A DNA stretch of 64,000 bases from RUG100 sp050953425 (lineage in GTDB: Bacteria > Bacillota > Clostridia > Peptostreptococcales > Anaerovoracaceae). Where the stretch lies: positions 558,001 through 622,000 of the forward strand of contig JBMNMQ010000007.1 of assembly GCA_050953425.1 (NCBI GenBank). Direction: 5' to 3'. A model generated the notes under the pieces. The model was not told the DNA's origin. It made no database searches and saw nothing but the letters and a program-made list of their open reading frames with translations. The position numbers were made by a program, and so were the translations under genes. Within the stretch, counting starts at the first letter, position 1. Each line of letters opens with the position of its first letter. Shown here piece by piece: positions 9,483 to 17,694 of this stretch.

Positions 9483-9510
9483 TTGATTTTTTATCTGTTT
9501 TTGGTATATT
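9483..9510 (+). promoter_or_regulatory. Promoter of the first structured leader
   Basis: TTGATT (9483-9488), a 16-base spacer and TATATT (9505-9510) inside a strikingly A/T-rich island. Transcription would start near 9517, about 16 bases before the structured leader. Confidence 0.7.
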
Positions 9511-9532
9511 AAAAGTAATCCATCTCCGATTT

Positions 9533-9635
9533 CTCTTTGACACACGGGGTGTGCCGGGAGAAACGCAAGGTATCGGGAGTGATCCCGGTGCCCGCCAGAT
9601 TAGCAAAGGAGGCGACTCGTCCCTTTGCGTTTTTG
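9533..9635 (+). ncRNA. Structured leader RNA, copy 1 (candidate Moco/Tuco riboswitch)
   Basis: Visible elements: CTCTTTG (9533-9539) able to pair with CAAAGGAG (9604-9611); a CACAC/GTGTG hairpin (9541-9553); a 10-bp hairpin 9569-9592 closed by a GTGA tetraloop; a conserved CGCCAG (9593-9598); and a terminator GCAAAGG / CCTTTGC (9603-9628) with a T run. The outer pairing and the terminator compete for the same bases, as in transcription-terminating riboswitches. A second copy (15305-15411) keeps every helix with compensatory changes. The association with moeA and aldehyde ferredoxin oxidoreductase points to molybdenum- or tungsten-cofactor sensing. The RNA class is inferred, not matched to a covariance model. 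Confidence 0.65.
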
Positions 9636-9814
9636 TATCCTCAGAAACAGTAAGTCATGAACGCCGGGACGCGGCCTTGCCGGGCAGCTGCCGCCTTCCG
9701 GAGATCGAGACAGGTAATCTTTATGCCCGGCTTGATGCGTTTATCCTCCAGTCTATGCTGGGTGATAAAAATGATACGAACTGCGGTGCTTCTGCACAGC
9801 GCCGCGGGGCAGGG

Positions 9815-9836
9815 GCCCGCCGCAAGGCGGGCTTTT
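9815..9836 (+). terminator. Second terminator between leader copy 1 and moeA
   Basis: GCCCGCC, a GCAA tetraloop and GGCGGGC are followed by TTTT. It lies 180 bases beyond the riboswitch-type terminator and before the moeA promoter. No convincing gene lies between the two terminators. Confidence 0.7.
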
Positions 9837-9859
9837 GCTGCTGCAGGCTTTTGCGGCGG

Positions 9860-9888
9860 TTTCGATCTGCTCACCGCTGTGTTATAAT
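9860..9888 (+). promoter_or_regulatory. Promoter of the moeA pair
   Basis: A perfect TATAAT (9883-9888) with a weak -35 (TTTCGA, 9860-9865) 17 bases upstream. It sits after the second terminator, so moeA does not appear to depend on the leader at 9533. Confidence 0.5.
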
Positions 9889-9942
9889 ACATCGCAGAAC
9901 CGGGCCATGCTGCCCGAACGAAGAACAAGGAGAACGCTGTTT

Positions 9943-11196
9943 ATGAAACTGCGACAGGTAGATACTCTGAAGGAAGCGCGCGAAAAGCTGCAGACCGCTG
10001 CCGGCGGGCTGCCGCTGCGCACGGACATGCTGCCGCTGGCGGAGGCCGGCGGGCGCGTGCTGGCGGCGGATGTACCGGCGGCGGACGCGGTGCCGGCGTT
10101 TCGCAAGTCCACGATGGACGGCTATGCGGTACGCGCCGCCGACACGCAGGGAGCCGGGGACAGCATCCCCTGCTTTCTCATCGTCGTCGACACGATTCAG
10201 ATCGGCCGTCCGCCGCAGACCGAGATCGGCCCGGGAGAGTGCGCCTACGTGCCGACCGGCGGCATGATGCCCGCCGGCGCCGATGCCGTGGTCATGGTGG
10301 AGTACGCCGAAGCGTTTGACGAGAGCGGCACGCAGATTGCCGTTTATCAGGCTGTTTCGCCGGGACAGTATGTCATCGGGATCGGTGAGGACATCCGGGC
10401 CGGAGCGCCGCTGCTGCGTCGCGGAACTCGTCTGCGGCCGCAGGAAATCGGTGCCCTGGCGGCGGTCGGCTGCGCCGAGGTCGAAGTCTATGCACCGCCG
10501 ACGATCTCGATCTTCTCCACCGGCAATGAACTGGTGGACGCCGCGGCCGAGCCGGCACCGGCCCAGGTGCGCGACATCAACTCCTATACCGTTGCGGCGC
10601 GCAGCCGGGCGGCCGGTCTGGCGGTGCGGCGCATCGAACTGCTGCGCGATGACCGGGAGCTGCTGCGGCAGCGTCTGGCGGCGGCGATGCGCGACAGCGA
10701 TCTGGTTGCGGTCAGCGGCGGCAGCAGCCAGGGCACGCAGGACTTTACCGCCGACGTGCTCGACGAGCTGACGTCCGGCGGCGTCTTCACCCACGGCATC
10801 GCCCTCAAGCCGGGCAAGCCGACCATTCTCGCCTATGACGGCAGCAGCCGGACGCTGATGATCGGGCTGCCGGGTCACCCGGCAGCAGCCATGCTCGTCT
10901 TTGAACTGCTCGTTGTCCGCTTTCTGCGTCGATGCATGGATGTGCCGGATCCGCCCGTCCTGCGGGCTCGCATGGAGACCAACGTCGCCGGCGGCGCCGG
11001 ACGCGCGGTCTGCCAGCTGGTGCAGCTGCACCGCAGCGACACCGGGGAAGCCGGCGCGCCGCCGTATCTGGCCCGCCCGATTCTCGGCAAATCCGGTCTG
11101 ATCACAACGCTGGTGCGCGCCGACGGCTATACATTGATCGATCACAATCGGGAAGGACTGAAGAAAGGAGAAGCGGTGAACGTCACACCGCTGTAG
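9943..11196 (+). CDS. moeA: Molybdopterin molybdenumtransferase MoeA
   Basis: A 417-residue MoeA that inserts molybdate (or tungstate) into adenylylated molybdopterin. ATG 9943 has AAGGAG 10 bases upstream; an upstream in-frame start would overlap the promoter. Recognisable parts: the N-terminal RKSTMDGYAVRAAD, YVPTGGMMPAGADAVVMVE, GEDIRAG, the MogA-like domain with FSTGNELVD, VSGGSSQGTQDF, IALKPGKPT and GLPGHPAAAM, and the C-terminal beta domain ending NVTPL. The next gene, another MoeA, starts three bases after its stop, so the two are co-translated. Two MoeA proteins in one organism may divide molybdenum and tungsten insertion; that is inference. Confidence 0.92.
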   Translation: MKLRQVDTLKEAREKLQTAAGGLPLRTDMLPLAEAGGRVLAADVPAADAVPAFRKSTMDGYAVRAADTQGAGDSIPCFLIVVDTIQIGRPPQTEIGPGECAYVPTGGMMPAGADAVVMVEYAEAFDESGTQIAVYQAVSPGQYVIGIGEDIRAGAPLLRRGTRLRPQEIGALAAVGCAEVEVYAPPTISIFSTGNELVDAAAEPAPAQVRDINSYTVAARSRAAGLAVRRIELLRDDRELLRQRLAAAMRDSDLVAVSGGSSQGTQDFTADVLDELTSGGVFTHGIALKPGKPTILAYDGSSRTLMIGLPGHPAAAMLVFELLVVRFLRRCMDVPDPPVLRARMETNVAGGAGRAVCQLVQLHRSDTGEAGAPPYLARPILGKSGLITTLVRADGYTLIDHNREGLKKGEAVNVTPL

Positions 11197-11199
11197 AAT

Positions 11200-13125
11200 A
11201 TGGGCAAAAGAAATCTCTATCTGCATACGATTCCCGTCGACGAAGCGCAGGAAAAATACCGCCGCGCGCTGGCGGGCCGGCTGGCGCCCTCCTATGAGGA
11301 TATTGCCGTGACGGACGCTCTTCACCGCATCACAAAAGAGGCCATCTACGCCCGCTGCAGTTCCCCGCTCTACAACGCCAGCGCCATGGACGGCATCGCC
11401 GTCATTGCCGCGCACACCACCGGGGCCACCGAAGTGGCGCCGAAGACCCTCCGCGAAGGGGAGGACTACGTCGTCGTCGACACCGGCGATCCGGTGCGCG
11501 CACCCTATGACGCCGTGATCATGGCCGAGGATCTCGTCGAGACCGCGGACGGCGTCACCATCACCGCGGCGGCGGCACCCTGGCAGCATGTGCGGCCGGT
11601 CGGCGAGGACATCGTCGCCGGTGAAATGATCCTTCCCGGCGGACATCGCATCCGCCCGATCGACATCGGTGTGCTGCTTTCCGCCGGCATTACGCGCGTC
11701 ACCGTGGTGCGGCGGCCGCGGGCGGCGATTTTTCCGACCGGAGATGAAATCGTCGAAGCCGAAGAAGTCGGAGACGATCCGGCCGCGACCGGTGCGATCA
11801 TCGAATCGAATTCGCGCATGTTCGAAAACATGGTGCGCGAAGCGGGCGGACTGGCCGACCGCTATCCGACACTGCCCGACGACCGCGTCCGCATTCGCGA
11901 CGCGGTGCAGGAGGCGCTGCGCGATCACGACCTGGTACTGATCAACGCCGGTTCGTCGGCGGGACGCGATGACTACACAGTGCATGTGCTGCGCGAGCTC
12001 GGAGAAGTGATCGTCCACGGCGTCGCGATCAAGCCGGGAAAGCCGGTGATCCTGGCGATCGTCGATGACAAGCCGGTGATCGGTCTGCCGGGATATCCGG
12101 TTTCCGCGTATCTCGGCTTTGTCAACTTTGTCTCCCCGCTGCTGGCGGCGCTGAGCGGTGATGACGTCCGCCGCGGGGCTGTCGTGGATGCTGTAATTTC
12201 GCGGCGCCTGGTCAGCAGCCTCAAGCACCGCGAATATGTGCGCGTGAAAGTCGGCCGCGTCGGGGAGCGCATGGTGGCGGCTCCGCTGGCGCGCGGTGCG
12301 GGCGCGGCGATGTCGCTGGTGCGGGCCGACGGCTTCTGCGTCATCCCGCAGAACAGCGAAGGGGTGGAAGCCGGCGACACGGTGCGGGTGGAGCTCTATC
12401 GCGAACTCGAAGAGGTGGAGAACACCGTGGTCGTCATCGGCAGTCACGATCTGATCCTCGACGTGATGGCGGATCTGATGCCCAACCGCTTTCACGGCAT
12501 GTTTCTCTCCAGCACCCACGTCGGCAGCATGGCCGGGCTGATGGCGCTGCGGCGCGGTGAATGTCATGTTACGCCGACGCATCTGCTCGATGAGAAGAGC
12601 GGGACCTACAACGTCCCGGTGCTGCGGCAGCTCTTCGGCACCGACGGCCGCGTGACGCTGGTCAAGGGCGTGGGGCGGACGCAGGGCATCATGGTAAAGA
12701 AGGGCAATCCGCTCGGCATTACCGGTATCGCCGATCTCGCCGGCGGTGTTCGCTATGTCAACCGCCAGCGCGGCGCCGGCACGCGCGTGCTCTTTGACTA
12801 CCGGCTGCGGCAGGAAGGTCTGCGGCCGGAGGATATCAACGGCTATGACCGCGAAGCGACGACGCATATGGCGGTCGCGGCGGCGGTGGCCGGTGACGGT
12901 GCCGATGCCGGTATGGGTGTCTATTCGGCGGCCGGGGCGATGGATCTGGATTTTCTGCCGATCGCCGATGAGGAGTACGACTTTGCCATTCCCACTGCGT
13001 TCCTCGAACTGCCGCATATCCGGGCTTTTCTCGAGCTCCTTGGCAGTTCGGAGTTCCGCAGCCGGGTCGAGGAACTCGGCGGCTACACCTTCCGGTGCAC
13101 CGGGGAGTGCGTGCCTGTCAAGTAA
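11200..13125 (+). CDS. MoeA / periplasmic-binding-domain fusion
   Basis: 641 residues in two halves. Residues 1-410 form a full MoeA (SAMDGIAVIAA, GDPVRAPYDAVIMAE, GEDIVAGE, FPTGDEIVEAE, INAGSSAGRDD, IKPGKPVI, GLPGYPVSAYL). Residues 420-641 form a PF12727-type binding-protein-like domain (VVIGSHDLILDVM, MALRRGECHVTPTHLLD, VNRQRGAGTRVLFD, AVAAAVAGDGADAGMG). Such fusions are known in anaerobes and archaea that use tungsten or molybdenum enzymes; the extra domain, which has no signal peptide, may sense or deliver the oxyanion or cofactor in the cytoplasm. It starts three bases after moeA, which indicates tight coupling. Confidence 0.88.
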   Translation: MGKRNLYLHTIPVDEAQEKYRRALAGRLAPSYEDIAVTDALHRITKEAIYARCSSPLYNASAMDGIAVIAAHTTGATEVAPKTLREGEDYVVVDTGDPVRAPYDAVIMAEDLVETADGVTITAAAAPWQHVRPVGEDIVAGEMILPGGHRIRPIDIGVLLSAGITRVTVVRRPRAAIFPTGDEIVEAEEVGDDPAATGAIIESNSRMFENMVREAGGLADRYPTLPDDRVRIRDAVQEALRDHDLVLINAGSSAGRDDYTVHVLRELGEVIVHGVAIKPGKPVILAIVDDKPVIGLPGYPVSAYLGFVNFVSPLLAALSGDDVRRGAVVDAVISRRLVSSLKHREYVRVKVGRVGERMVAAPLARGAGAAMSLVRADGFCVIPQNSEGVEAGDTVRVELYRELEEVENTVVVIGSHDLILDVMADLMPNRFHGMFLSSTHVGSMAGLMALRRGECHVTPTHLLDEKSGTYNVPVLRQLFGTDGRVTLVKGVGRTQGIMVKKGNPLGITGIADLAGGVRYVNRQRGAGTRVLFDYRLRQEGLRPEDINGYDREATTHMAVAAAVAGDGADAGMGVYSAAGAMDLDFLPIADEEYDFAIPTAFLELPHIRAFLELLGSSEFRSRVEELGGYTFRCTGECVPVK

Positions 13126-13150
13126 CAGGGAAGGGCCGCAATGCTCGTAC

Positions 13151-13375
13151 GGCAGGGAAGAACTGCAGCCATTGAACAGCGGCGAAGAACTGCAGCCATT
13201 GAACAGCAGGGGAGAACCGCAGCCATTGAACAGCGGCGAAGAACTGCAGCCATTGAACAGCAGGGGAGAACCGCAGCCATTGAACAGCAGGGGAGAACCG
13301 CAGCCATTGAACAGCGGCGAAGGGCCGCAGCCCTCGCACAGCAGGGCAGAACCGCAGCCTTGAACGGCAGGGGAA
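13151..13375. repeat. 27-bp tandem repeat, about 8 copies
   Basis: Units of the type GAACTGCAGCCATTGAACAG repeat every 27 bases with two alternating variants (GGCGAAGAACTG and AGGGGAGAACCG). The array fills most of the gap between the moeA fusion and the FAD oxidoreductase. Because the unit is a multiple of three, it leaves frames open on both strands (RTAAIEQQG units), but no ribosome site supports a gene. There are no unique spacers, so it is not a CRISPR array. Confidence 0.9.
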
Positions 13376-13438
13376 GACTGCCGTCATCGTACGGAAAAAA
13401 GCCGCGGCGGCAAAGCACGCGGCCGAAGGAGACCAGAA

Positions 13439-15079
13439 ATGCAGACGACAGACAGACAGACACAGCAGGCAGAGACAAACGAGAGACCGAACCGCTTTCT
13501 CGTTCTCGGCAGCGGCATCGCCGGCATGGCGGCCGCGGAGGAGATCCGCCGGCGGCTGCCGGATGCGGAGATCCGCATGGTCAGCGAGGAGGAGGAATGC
13601 TGCTTTAACCGGCCGATGCTGATTCAGGGCATCGCCGCGGAAGACGGTGCCGCGGATCTCTTTGTCAATCAGAATGACTGGGCCGCGCAGCAGCGGGTAG
13701 AGCTGCTGCTGGGGCGACGGGCGGCGGCCATCGATCTTCAGGCGCATAGCGTGCGGCTGCAGCCGATTGACGGCGGCCGGGAAGAAGAACTTTCGTATGA
13801 CCGTCTGATCTATGCCGCCGGCGCGGCGGCGGCCGTGCCGGCGATTCCCGGAGCCGACGGGGTGCAGGTCTATGCCCTGCGCACGCTGTCCGACATGCGG
13901 CAGATCCACCGGGCAGCCCTGGAGGCGGAAACGGCGGTGGTGATCGGCGGCGGCATGCTCGGCCTCGAACAGGCCTGGCAGCTGCAGCAGAGAGGACTGG
14001 CTGTCACCGTCCTCGAGCGCGAGGAGCGCCTGATGCCGGGCCAGCTGGATCGCACCGGCGCCGATCTCCTCAAGCGCCGCATCGAACGCTGCGGCGCCCG
14101 CGTGATCACCGGCGCGGACATCGAACGCATCGAAGCGGGAAGAGTGCTCCTGCGGAAAGCACCGGAGGAAGCGGTCCCGAAGCCGGCGGCGAAGGAACCG
14201 CAGGCGGCGCCGGCGGCCGGCGGCGCTGCGCCCGTTCAGTCTGAAACGGACGAAACGAAGGCAGCGCTCGACGGCGGCACCGGGCACGATGCGGGGACCG
14301 GGCAGAATGCGGAGCGTGCGGGGAATGCCGGGGCCGGACCGGACACCCTCGACGCCGAAGTCAAAAAGGCCTCCGATCACGTGGTATCGGATCAGGAACT
14401 GCGCGAGGCATTCATCGTCCTCAATCAGGAACGCCAGCGTACGCCGGCCCGGGAAAAGCTCTTTCACACCGGCCGGGAGATTCCGGCCGACATGGTGATC
14501 CTTTCCACCGGCGTGACACCCAGCATCGAGCCGGGCCGTTCTGCCGGACTGCGCTGCGGCGGGCGCGGCGGCCGCTGGATCGACGTCGATGAACAGATGC
14601 GCACGAGCGATGCGGATATCTTTGCGGCCGGCGATACGGCGGCCCTGCACGGCCATAACGATGCGGTCTGGGATGAAGCGCGGGCGATGGGGCGCGTGGC
14701 CGGCGCCAATGCGGCCGGCGGCAGGGAAACCTATCATCCCGTGCTGCAGAGCCATGTCTTCAACGGCTTTGATACCGAGCTGTTTACCATGGGAAAGAGC
14801 AGCGGTGAAGGCACAGACGGTGTCTTTCTCCGCCATGCCGATGTCGAGGTCTTCGATTTCCGCCGCGAACGCTATGTGCGCGTCTCTCTCGATCACGGCC
14901 GAGTGGCCGGCATCCTGCTGATCAATGCGGTGGAACTGGCAACCGAGCTAATCGCGCTTTGTCAGCGCGGCGGCAGCGAAGAGGAGGCGCGGCGCATTCT
15001 CCTCGCCTGGCGGGAGAACCACAAAGTGGATTTCAAGCAGCCGACATCGACCTTCCGCAGCCGCACGCATCCGCGCTGA
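13439..15079 (+). CDS. FAD-dependent pyridine-nucleotide oxidoreductase (AorC-like)
   Basis: A 546-residue flavoprotein of the nitrite-reductase/NADH-oxidase type. ATG 13439 follows AAGGAGACCAG. Motifs: FAD-binding LVLGSGIAGMAAAEEI, CCFNRPML, YDRLIYAAGAA, NAD-binding AVVIGGGMLGLE, VILSTGVTP and the FAD-closing DIFAAGDTAAL. Residues of about 235-325 are an Ala/Gly/Glu-rich insert (DGGTGHDAGTGQN) that splits the NAD domain and is absent from ordinary relatives. It precedes a ferredoxin and aldehyde ferredoxin oxidoreductase and may be the FAD subunit of an AorABC-like complex that links aldehyde oxidation to NAD; that role is inferred from position. Confidence 0.8.
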   Translation: MQTTDRQTQQAETNERPNRFLVLGSGIAGMAAAEEIRRRLPDAEIRMVSEEEECCFNRPMLIQGIAAEDGAADLFVNQNDWAAQQRVELLLGRRAAAIDLQAHSVRLQPIDGGREEELSYDRLIYAAGAAAAVPAIPGADGVQVYALRTLSDMRQIHRAALEAETAVVIGGGMLGLEQAWQLQQRGLAVTVLEREERLMPGQLDRTGADLLKRRIERCGARVITGADIERIEAGRVLLRKAPEEAVPKPAAKEPQAAPAAGGAAPVQSETDETKAALDGGTGHDAGTGQNAERAGNAGAGPDTLDAEVKKASDHVVSDQELREAFIVLNQERQRTPAREKLFHTGREIPADMVILSTGVTPSIEPGRSAGLRCGGRGGRWIDVDEQMRTSDADIFAAGDTAALHGHNDAVWDEARAMGRVAGANAAGGRETYHPVLQSHVFNGFDTELFTMGKSSGEGTDGVFLRHADVEVFDFRRERYVRVSLDHGRVAGILLINAVELATELIALCQRGGSEEEARRILLAWRENHKVDFKQPTSTFRSRTHPR

Positions 15080-15253
15080 GACCGCGGCAGCTGCATCCTT
15101 CGCTGCATGCGCCCCCGCATCGCGGCCGGCTGCGGAGCGCGGCGGACAGAAAGCTTGCGGCCTCCCATGCGAAATACCGCATTTCCTGAAAACCCGGAAT
15201 GTACTTTGCGACTTTACGGGATCATCCGCCGTGGAAAGAGACGGATTTTTCAG

Positions 15254-15282
15254 TTGCTTTTTCCGGCGGCAGACAGTATAAT
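15254..15282 (+). promoter_or_regulatory. Promoter of the aldehyde oxidoreductase operon
   Basis: TTGCTT (15254-15259), a 17-base spacer and a perfect TATAAT (15277-15282). Start of transcription near 15289, about 16 bases before the second structured leader, the same distance as in copy 1. Confidence 0.8.
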
Positions 15283-15304
15283 AACAGTAATGAGAACTCC
15301 GATT

Positions 15305-15411
15305 CCTCTTTGACACACACGGTGTGCCGGGACGGAACGATAGGTGTCCGGAGCAATCCGGGCGCCCGCCAGTGCGCAAAGGAGACCGTTCGGTCGACTT
15401 TGCGTTTTTTT
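15305..15411 (+). ncRNA. Structured leader RNA, copy 2 (candidate Moco/Tuco riboswitch)
   Basis: It has the same order of elements as the copy at 9533: CCTCTTTG (15305-15312) pairing with CAAAGGAG (15377-15384), a CACAC/GTGTG hairpin (15314-15326), a 10-bp hairpin 15343-15366 with a GCAA tetraloop, the invariant CGCCAG (15367-15372), and a terminator CGCAAAG / CTTTGCG (15375-15404) with seven T. Several pairs in the GNRA hairpin differ from copy 1 yet stay paired, which supports a selected structure. It ends 43 bases before the ferredoxin gene, so attenuation of the ferredoxin/aldehyde oxidoreductase operon is the likely output. The ligand is inferred from the regulated enzyme, which uses tungsto- or molybdopterin. 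Confidence 0.72.
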
Positions 15412-15454
15412 GACCGAACTGACGGACGATACTGCGTGAGGAGGAGAAGAACTT

Positions 15455-15853
15455 ATGGCGAAACGAAAAAGACTGAAATTCAAGAAGGCCAACTGCATAG
15501 GATGCCAGTTGTGCGCCATTGTCTGCTCGGCGTACAAGGAAGGCATGTATATTCCTTCGAAAGCAAGGATTGCGATCGAAACCTATTACGACAATGGGGC
15601 GCTGAAATACAAGGATGACTACTGCATTCTCTGCGGCATGTGCATGAAGACCTGCCCGTTTGATGCCATTGATATGGACAACGGCTACATCCACGTCGAC
15701 ATGGACAAGTGCAAGGGCTGCGGGCTCTGTGCCAAGAAATGTCCCAAGCATGTCGTGCAGATCCGCGACAAGAAGGCGATGATCTGCAATACCTGCGAGG
15801 GCGATCCGAAGTGTGTCAAGGCCTGTGCCAACAAGGCACTGACGTTTGAATAG
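15455..15853 (+). CDS. Polyferredoxin with four [4Fe-4S] motifs (AorA-like)
   Basis: A 132-residue electron-transfer protein with sixteen ligand cysteines in four sets: CIGCQLCAIVC, CILCGMCMKTCP, CKGCGLCAKKCP and CNTCEGDPKCVKAC. ATG 15455 follows GAGGAGGAGAAG. It is 13 bases upstream of the aldehyde oxidoreductase gene. The size, four clusters and gene order match the small subunit of AorABC-type enzymes, in which a polyferredoxin passes electrons from the tungsten subunit to a flavin subunit or forms a wire. Cytoplasmic; no signal sequence. Confidence 0.88.
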   Translation: MAKRKRLKFKKANCIGCQLCAIVCSAYKEGMYIPSKARIAIETYYDNGALKYKDDYCILCGMCMKTCPFDAIDMDNGYIHVDMDKCKGCGLCAKKCPKHVVQIRDKKAMICNTCEGDPKCVKACANKALTFE

Positions 15854-15866
15854 GAGGTGGACGGCA

Positions 15867-17642
15867 ATGGCAGAAATTATGCAAGCTTATCATAACAACG
15901 TACTGCGTGTCGACTGCACGAACAAGACGACGTCGACGGAACCGCTGAACATGGAATTCGCGCGGAAATATGTGGGATCCAAGGGTCTTGCCATCCGCTA
16001 CATGTACGAAAATATCAAACCGGGCATCGATCCGCTCGGCCCGGAAAACAAACTGCTGCTTACGACCGGCCCGATGACGGGCACGCCGATTCCCTGCTCC
16101 GGCAAGCTGTCGGTGGCGGCCAAGTCGCCGGCGACCGGGACGATGAACGACTGCTCGATCGGCGGCCACGTCGGCATCCGGCTCAAGTTTGCCGGCTACG
16201 ATATGGCGATCTTCGAGGGCTGTCTCGATGCCCCGGGCTACATCGTCATCGACGATGACAAGGTCAGCTTCCATGAGGCCGGCGATCTCTGGGGCCTGTC
16301 CGCGCATACCGCGGAAAAGCGCCTCGCCGAGGAGTACGGACTCGAGTTCAGCATCCTCACGATCGGCCCGGCCGGCGAGAACCTTTCCAATCTGGCCTGC
16401 ATCAACTGCGACTACTATCGGCAGGCAGGCCGCGGCGGCATCGGTGCCGTCATGGGCAGCAAGAAGATCAAGGCGATCCTCGTGCGCGGCACCGGCGGTG
16501 TCAAAGTACCGAACATCGAGGAGACGACCGATCGCATCCTCGAAATCATCCAGACCGACATCATGACGGAGGATAACGCCTACGTCTTTGAAGAGGGCAC
16601 CTACGCCTTCCTCGAAGCCTGCAACGACGGCGGCATTCTGCCGGCGCACAACTTTTCGGCGGCCACCGACCCCAAGTGGGATGAATACAACGCGGCGGCG
16701 GCGCTGCCCTATCGCGTCGGCAAGCGCGGCTGCGGCAGCTGCGCCCTCGGCTGCGGCAATTTCATGAACGTCGACGGCGCGATCTGCGAGGGACCGGAAT
16801 ATGAAACGACGGCGGTCTCCGGACCGCAGGCGGATATCCGCAGCGTCAAGCACAACGTCAAGTACAATCAGGTCTGCGATGATATGGGACTGGATACCAT
16901 CAGCACCGGCGTGACCATCGTCTGGGCGATGGAGATGGCCGAAAAGGGCATCCACGATTTCGGTGTCCATTTCGGCAATGAAGAAGAAATGATCCAGACC
17001 GTCTATGATATGGCCAACCGGAAGGGCGAAGGCGCGGAGCTGACCGACGGCGTCAAGCTGGCTTCGGAGAAGTGGGGCGGCACCGACTTCGCGATGCAGA
17101 GCAAGGGCCTCGAGTACCCGCAGTATGAGCCGCGCGGTTCGTGGGGCATGTCGATGTCCTATGCGGTCTCCGACCGCGGCGCCTGCCACATGCGGGCATA
17201 CGCGGCGAACGAAGAAGTCTTTGAAGCTTCCATTCCGCCGTATATCTCCGAGGGCAAGGGACAGATCGTCTACGACCTCGGTGAATTCAATGCGATCAAG
17301 TTCTCCTGCTGCCTCTGCGACCTCTGGGGCACGGTGAACTACGAATATATGTCCGAACTGCTGACGCGGATCACCGGCGTCGAATGGACCGTCGAGGATA
17401 TGTCGACGGTCGGCCGCCGCGTGCTCAACATCGGCCGCGCGTTCAACCAGCGCGAGGGCTTTACCCGCAAGGACGACACGATGCCGAAGAGGCTGGCGCA
17501 GGATCCGCTCGGCGGGGACGGTCCGGCCAAGGGGCAGACGATTCCCGAGGAGGCATTTCAGGATATGCTCAGCCAGTACTACAAGATCATGGGCTGGGAT
17601 GAGAACGGATGTCTGCCGCAGGAGCTGATCGATACACTGTAG
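15867..17642 (+). CDS. aor: Aldehyde:ferredoxin oxidoreductase
   Basis: A 591-residue tungsten/molybdenum-bispyranopterin enzyme that oxidises aldehydes to acids (or the reverse) with low-potential electrons. ATG 15867 follows AGGAGGTGG. The N-terminal domain has NMEFARKYVGSKGLAIRYM and TGPMTGTPIPCSGK. The cofactor-binding GRGGIGAVMGSKKIKAI lies near residues 190-206. Cluster ligands are CGSCALGC (about residue 288) and a distal cysteine in CLCDLWG. GPEYETTAV and ISTG are also family-typical. Length is typical (590-620). It is controlled by the leader at 15305 together with the polyferredoxin. The substrate aldehyde cannot be read from sequence. Confidence 0.92.
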   Translation: MAEIMQAYHNNVLRVDCTNKTTSTEPLNMEFARKYVGSKGLAIRYMYENIKPGIDPLGPENKLLLTTGPMTGTPIPCSGKLSVAAKSPATGTMNDCSIGGHVGIRLKFAGYDMAIFEGCLDAPGYIVIDDDKVSFHEAGDLWGLSAHTAEKRLAEEYGLEFSILTIGPAGENLSNLACINCDYYRQAGRGGIGAVMGSKKIKAILVRGTGGVKVPNIEETTDRILEIIQTDIMTEDNAYVFEEGTYAFLEACNDGGILPAHNFSAATDPKWDEYNAAAALPYRVGKRGCGSCALGCGNFMNVDGAICEGPEYETTAVSGPQADIRSVKHNVKYNQVCDDMGLDTISTGVTIVWAMEMAEKGIHDFGVHFGNEEEMIQTVYDMANRKGEGAELTDGVKLASEKWGGTDFAMQSKGLEYPQYEPRGSWGMSMSYAVSDRGACHMRAYAANEEVFEASIPPYISEGKGQIVYDLGEFNAIKFSCCLCDLWGTVNYEYMSELLTRITGVEWTVEDMSTVGRRVLNIGRAFNQREGFTRKDDTMPKRLAQDPLGGDGPAKGQTIPEEAFQDMLSQYYKIMGWDENGCLPQELIDTL

Positions 17643-17694
17643 CCTTTTTCGCGCCGCCGTGCTACAATGGGGGCAGAAAAGGAGAAAAACAGGC

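Noticed and set aside
9533..9635. Cobalamin or SAM riboswitch
   Set aside because: The GGGA...CCCGCCAG stretch looks slightly like a B12 box, but the GGTGaAAaTCC core and GCCACTG are absent, and the linked genes are pterin-cofactor genes.
9871..13017. 1048-codon minus-strand open frame
   Set aside because: It is the antisense shadow of the two moeA genes; the translation is Arg/His-rich without domains, and high-GC genes commonly keep such frames open.
13151..13375. CRISPR array
   Set aside because: The repeats are contiguous, with no unique spacers, and no cas genes are near.
13141..13608. Open frame made of RTAAIEQQG repeats
   Set aside because: It arises from 27-bp tandem repeats divisible by three, has no ribosome site and runs into the next gene in another frame.
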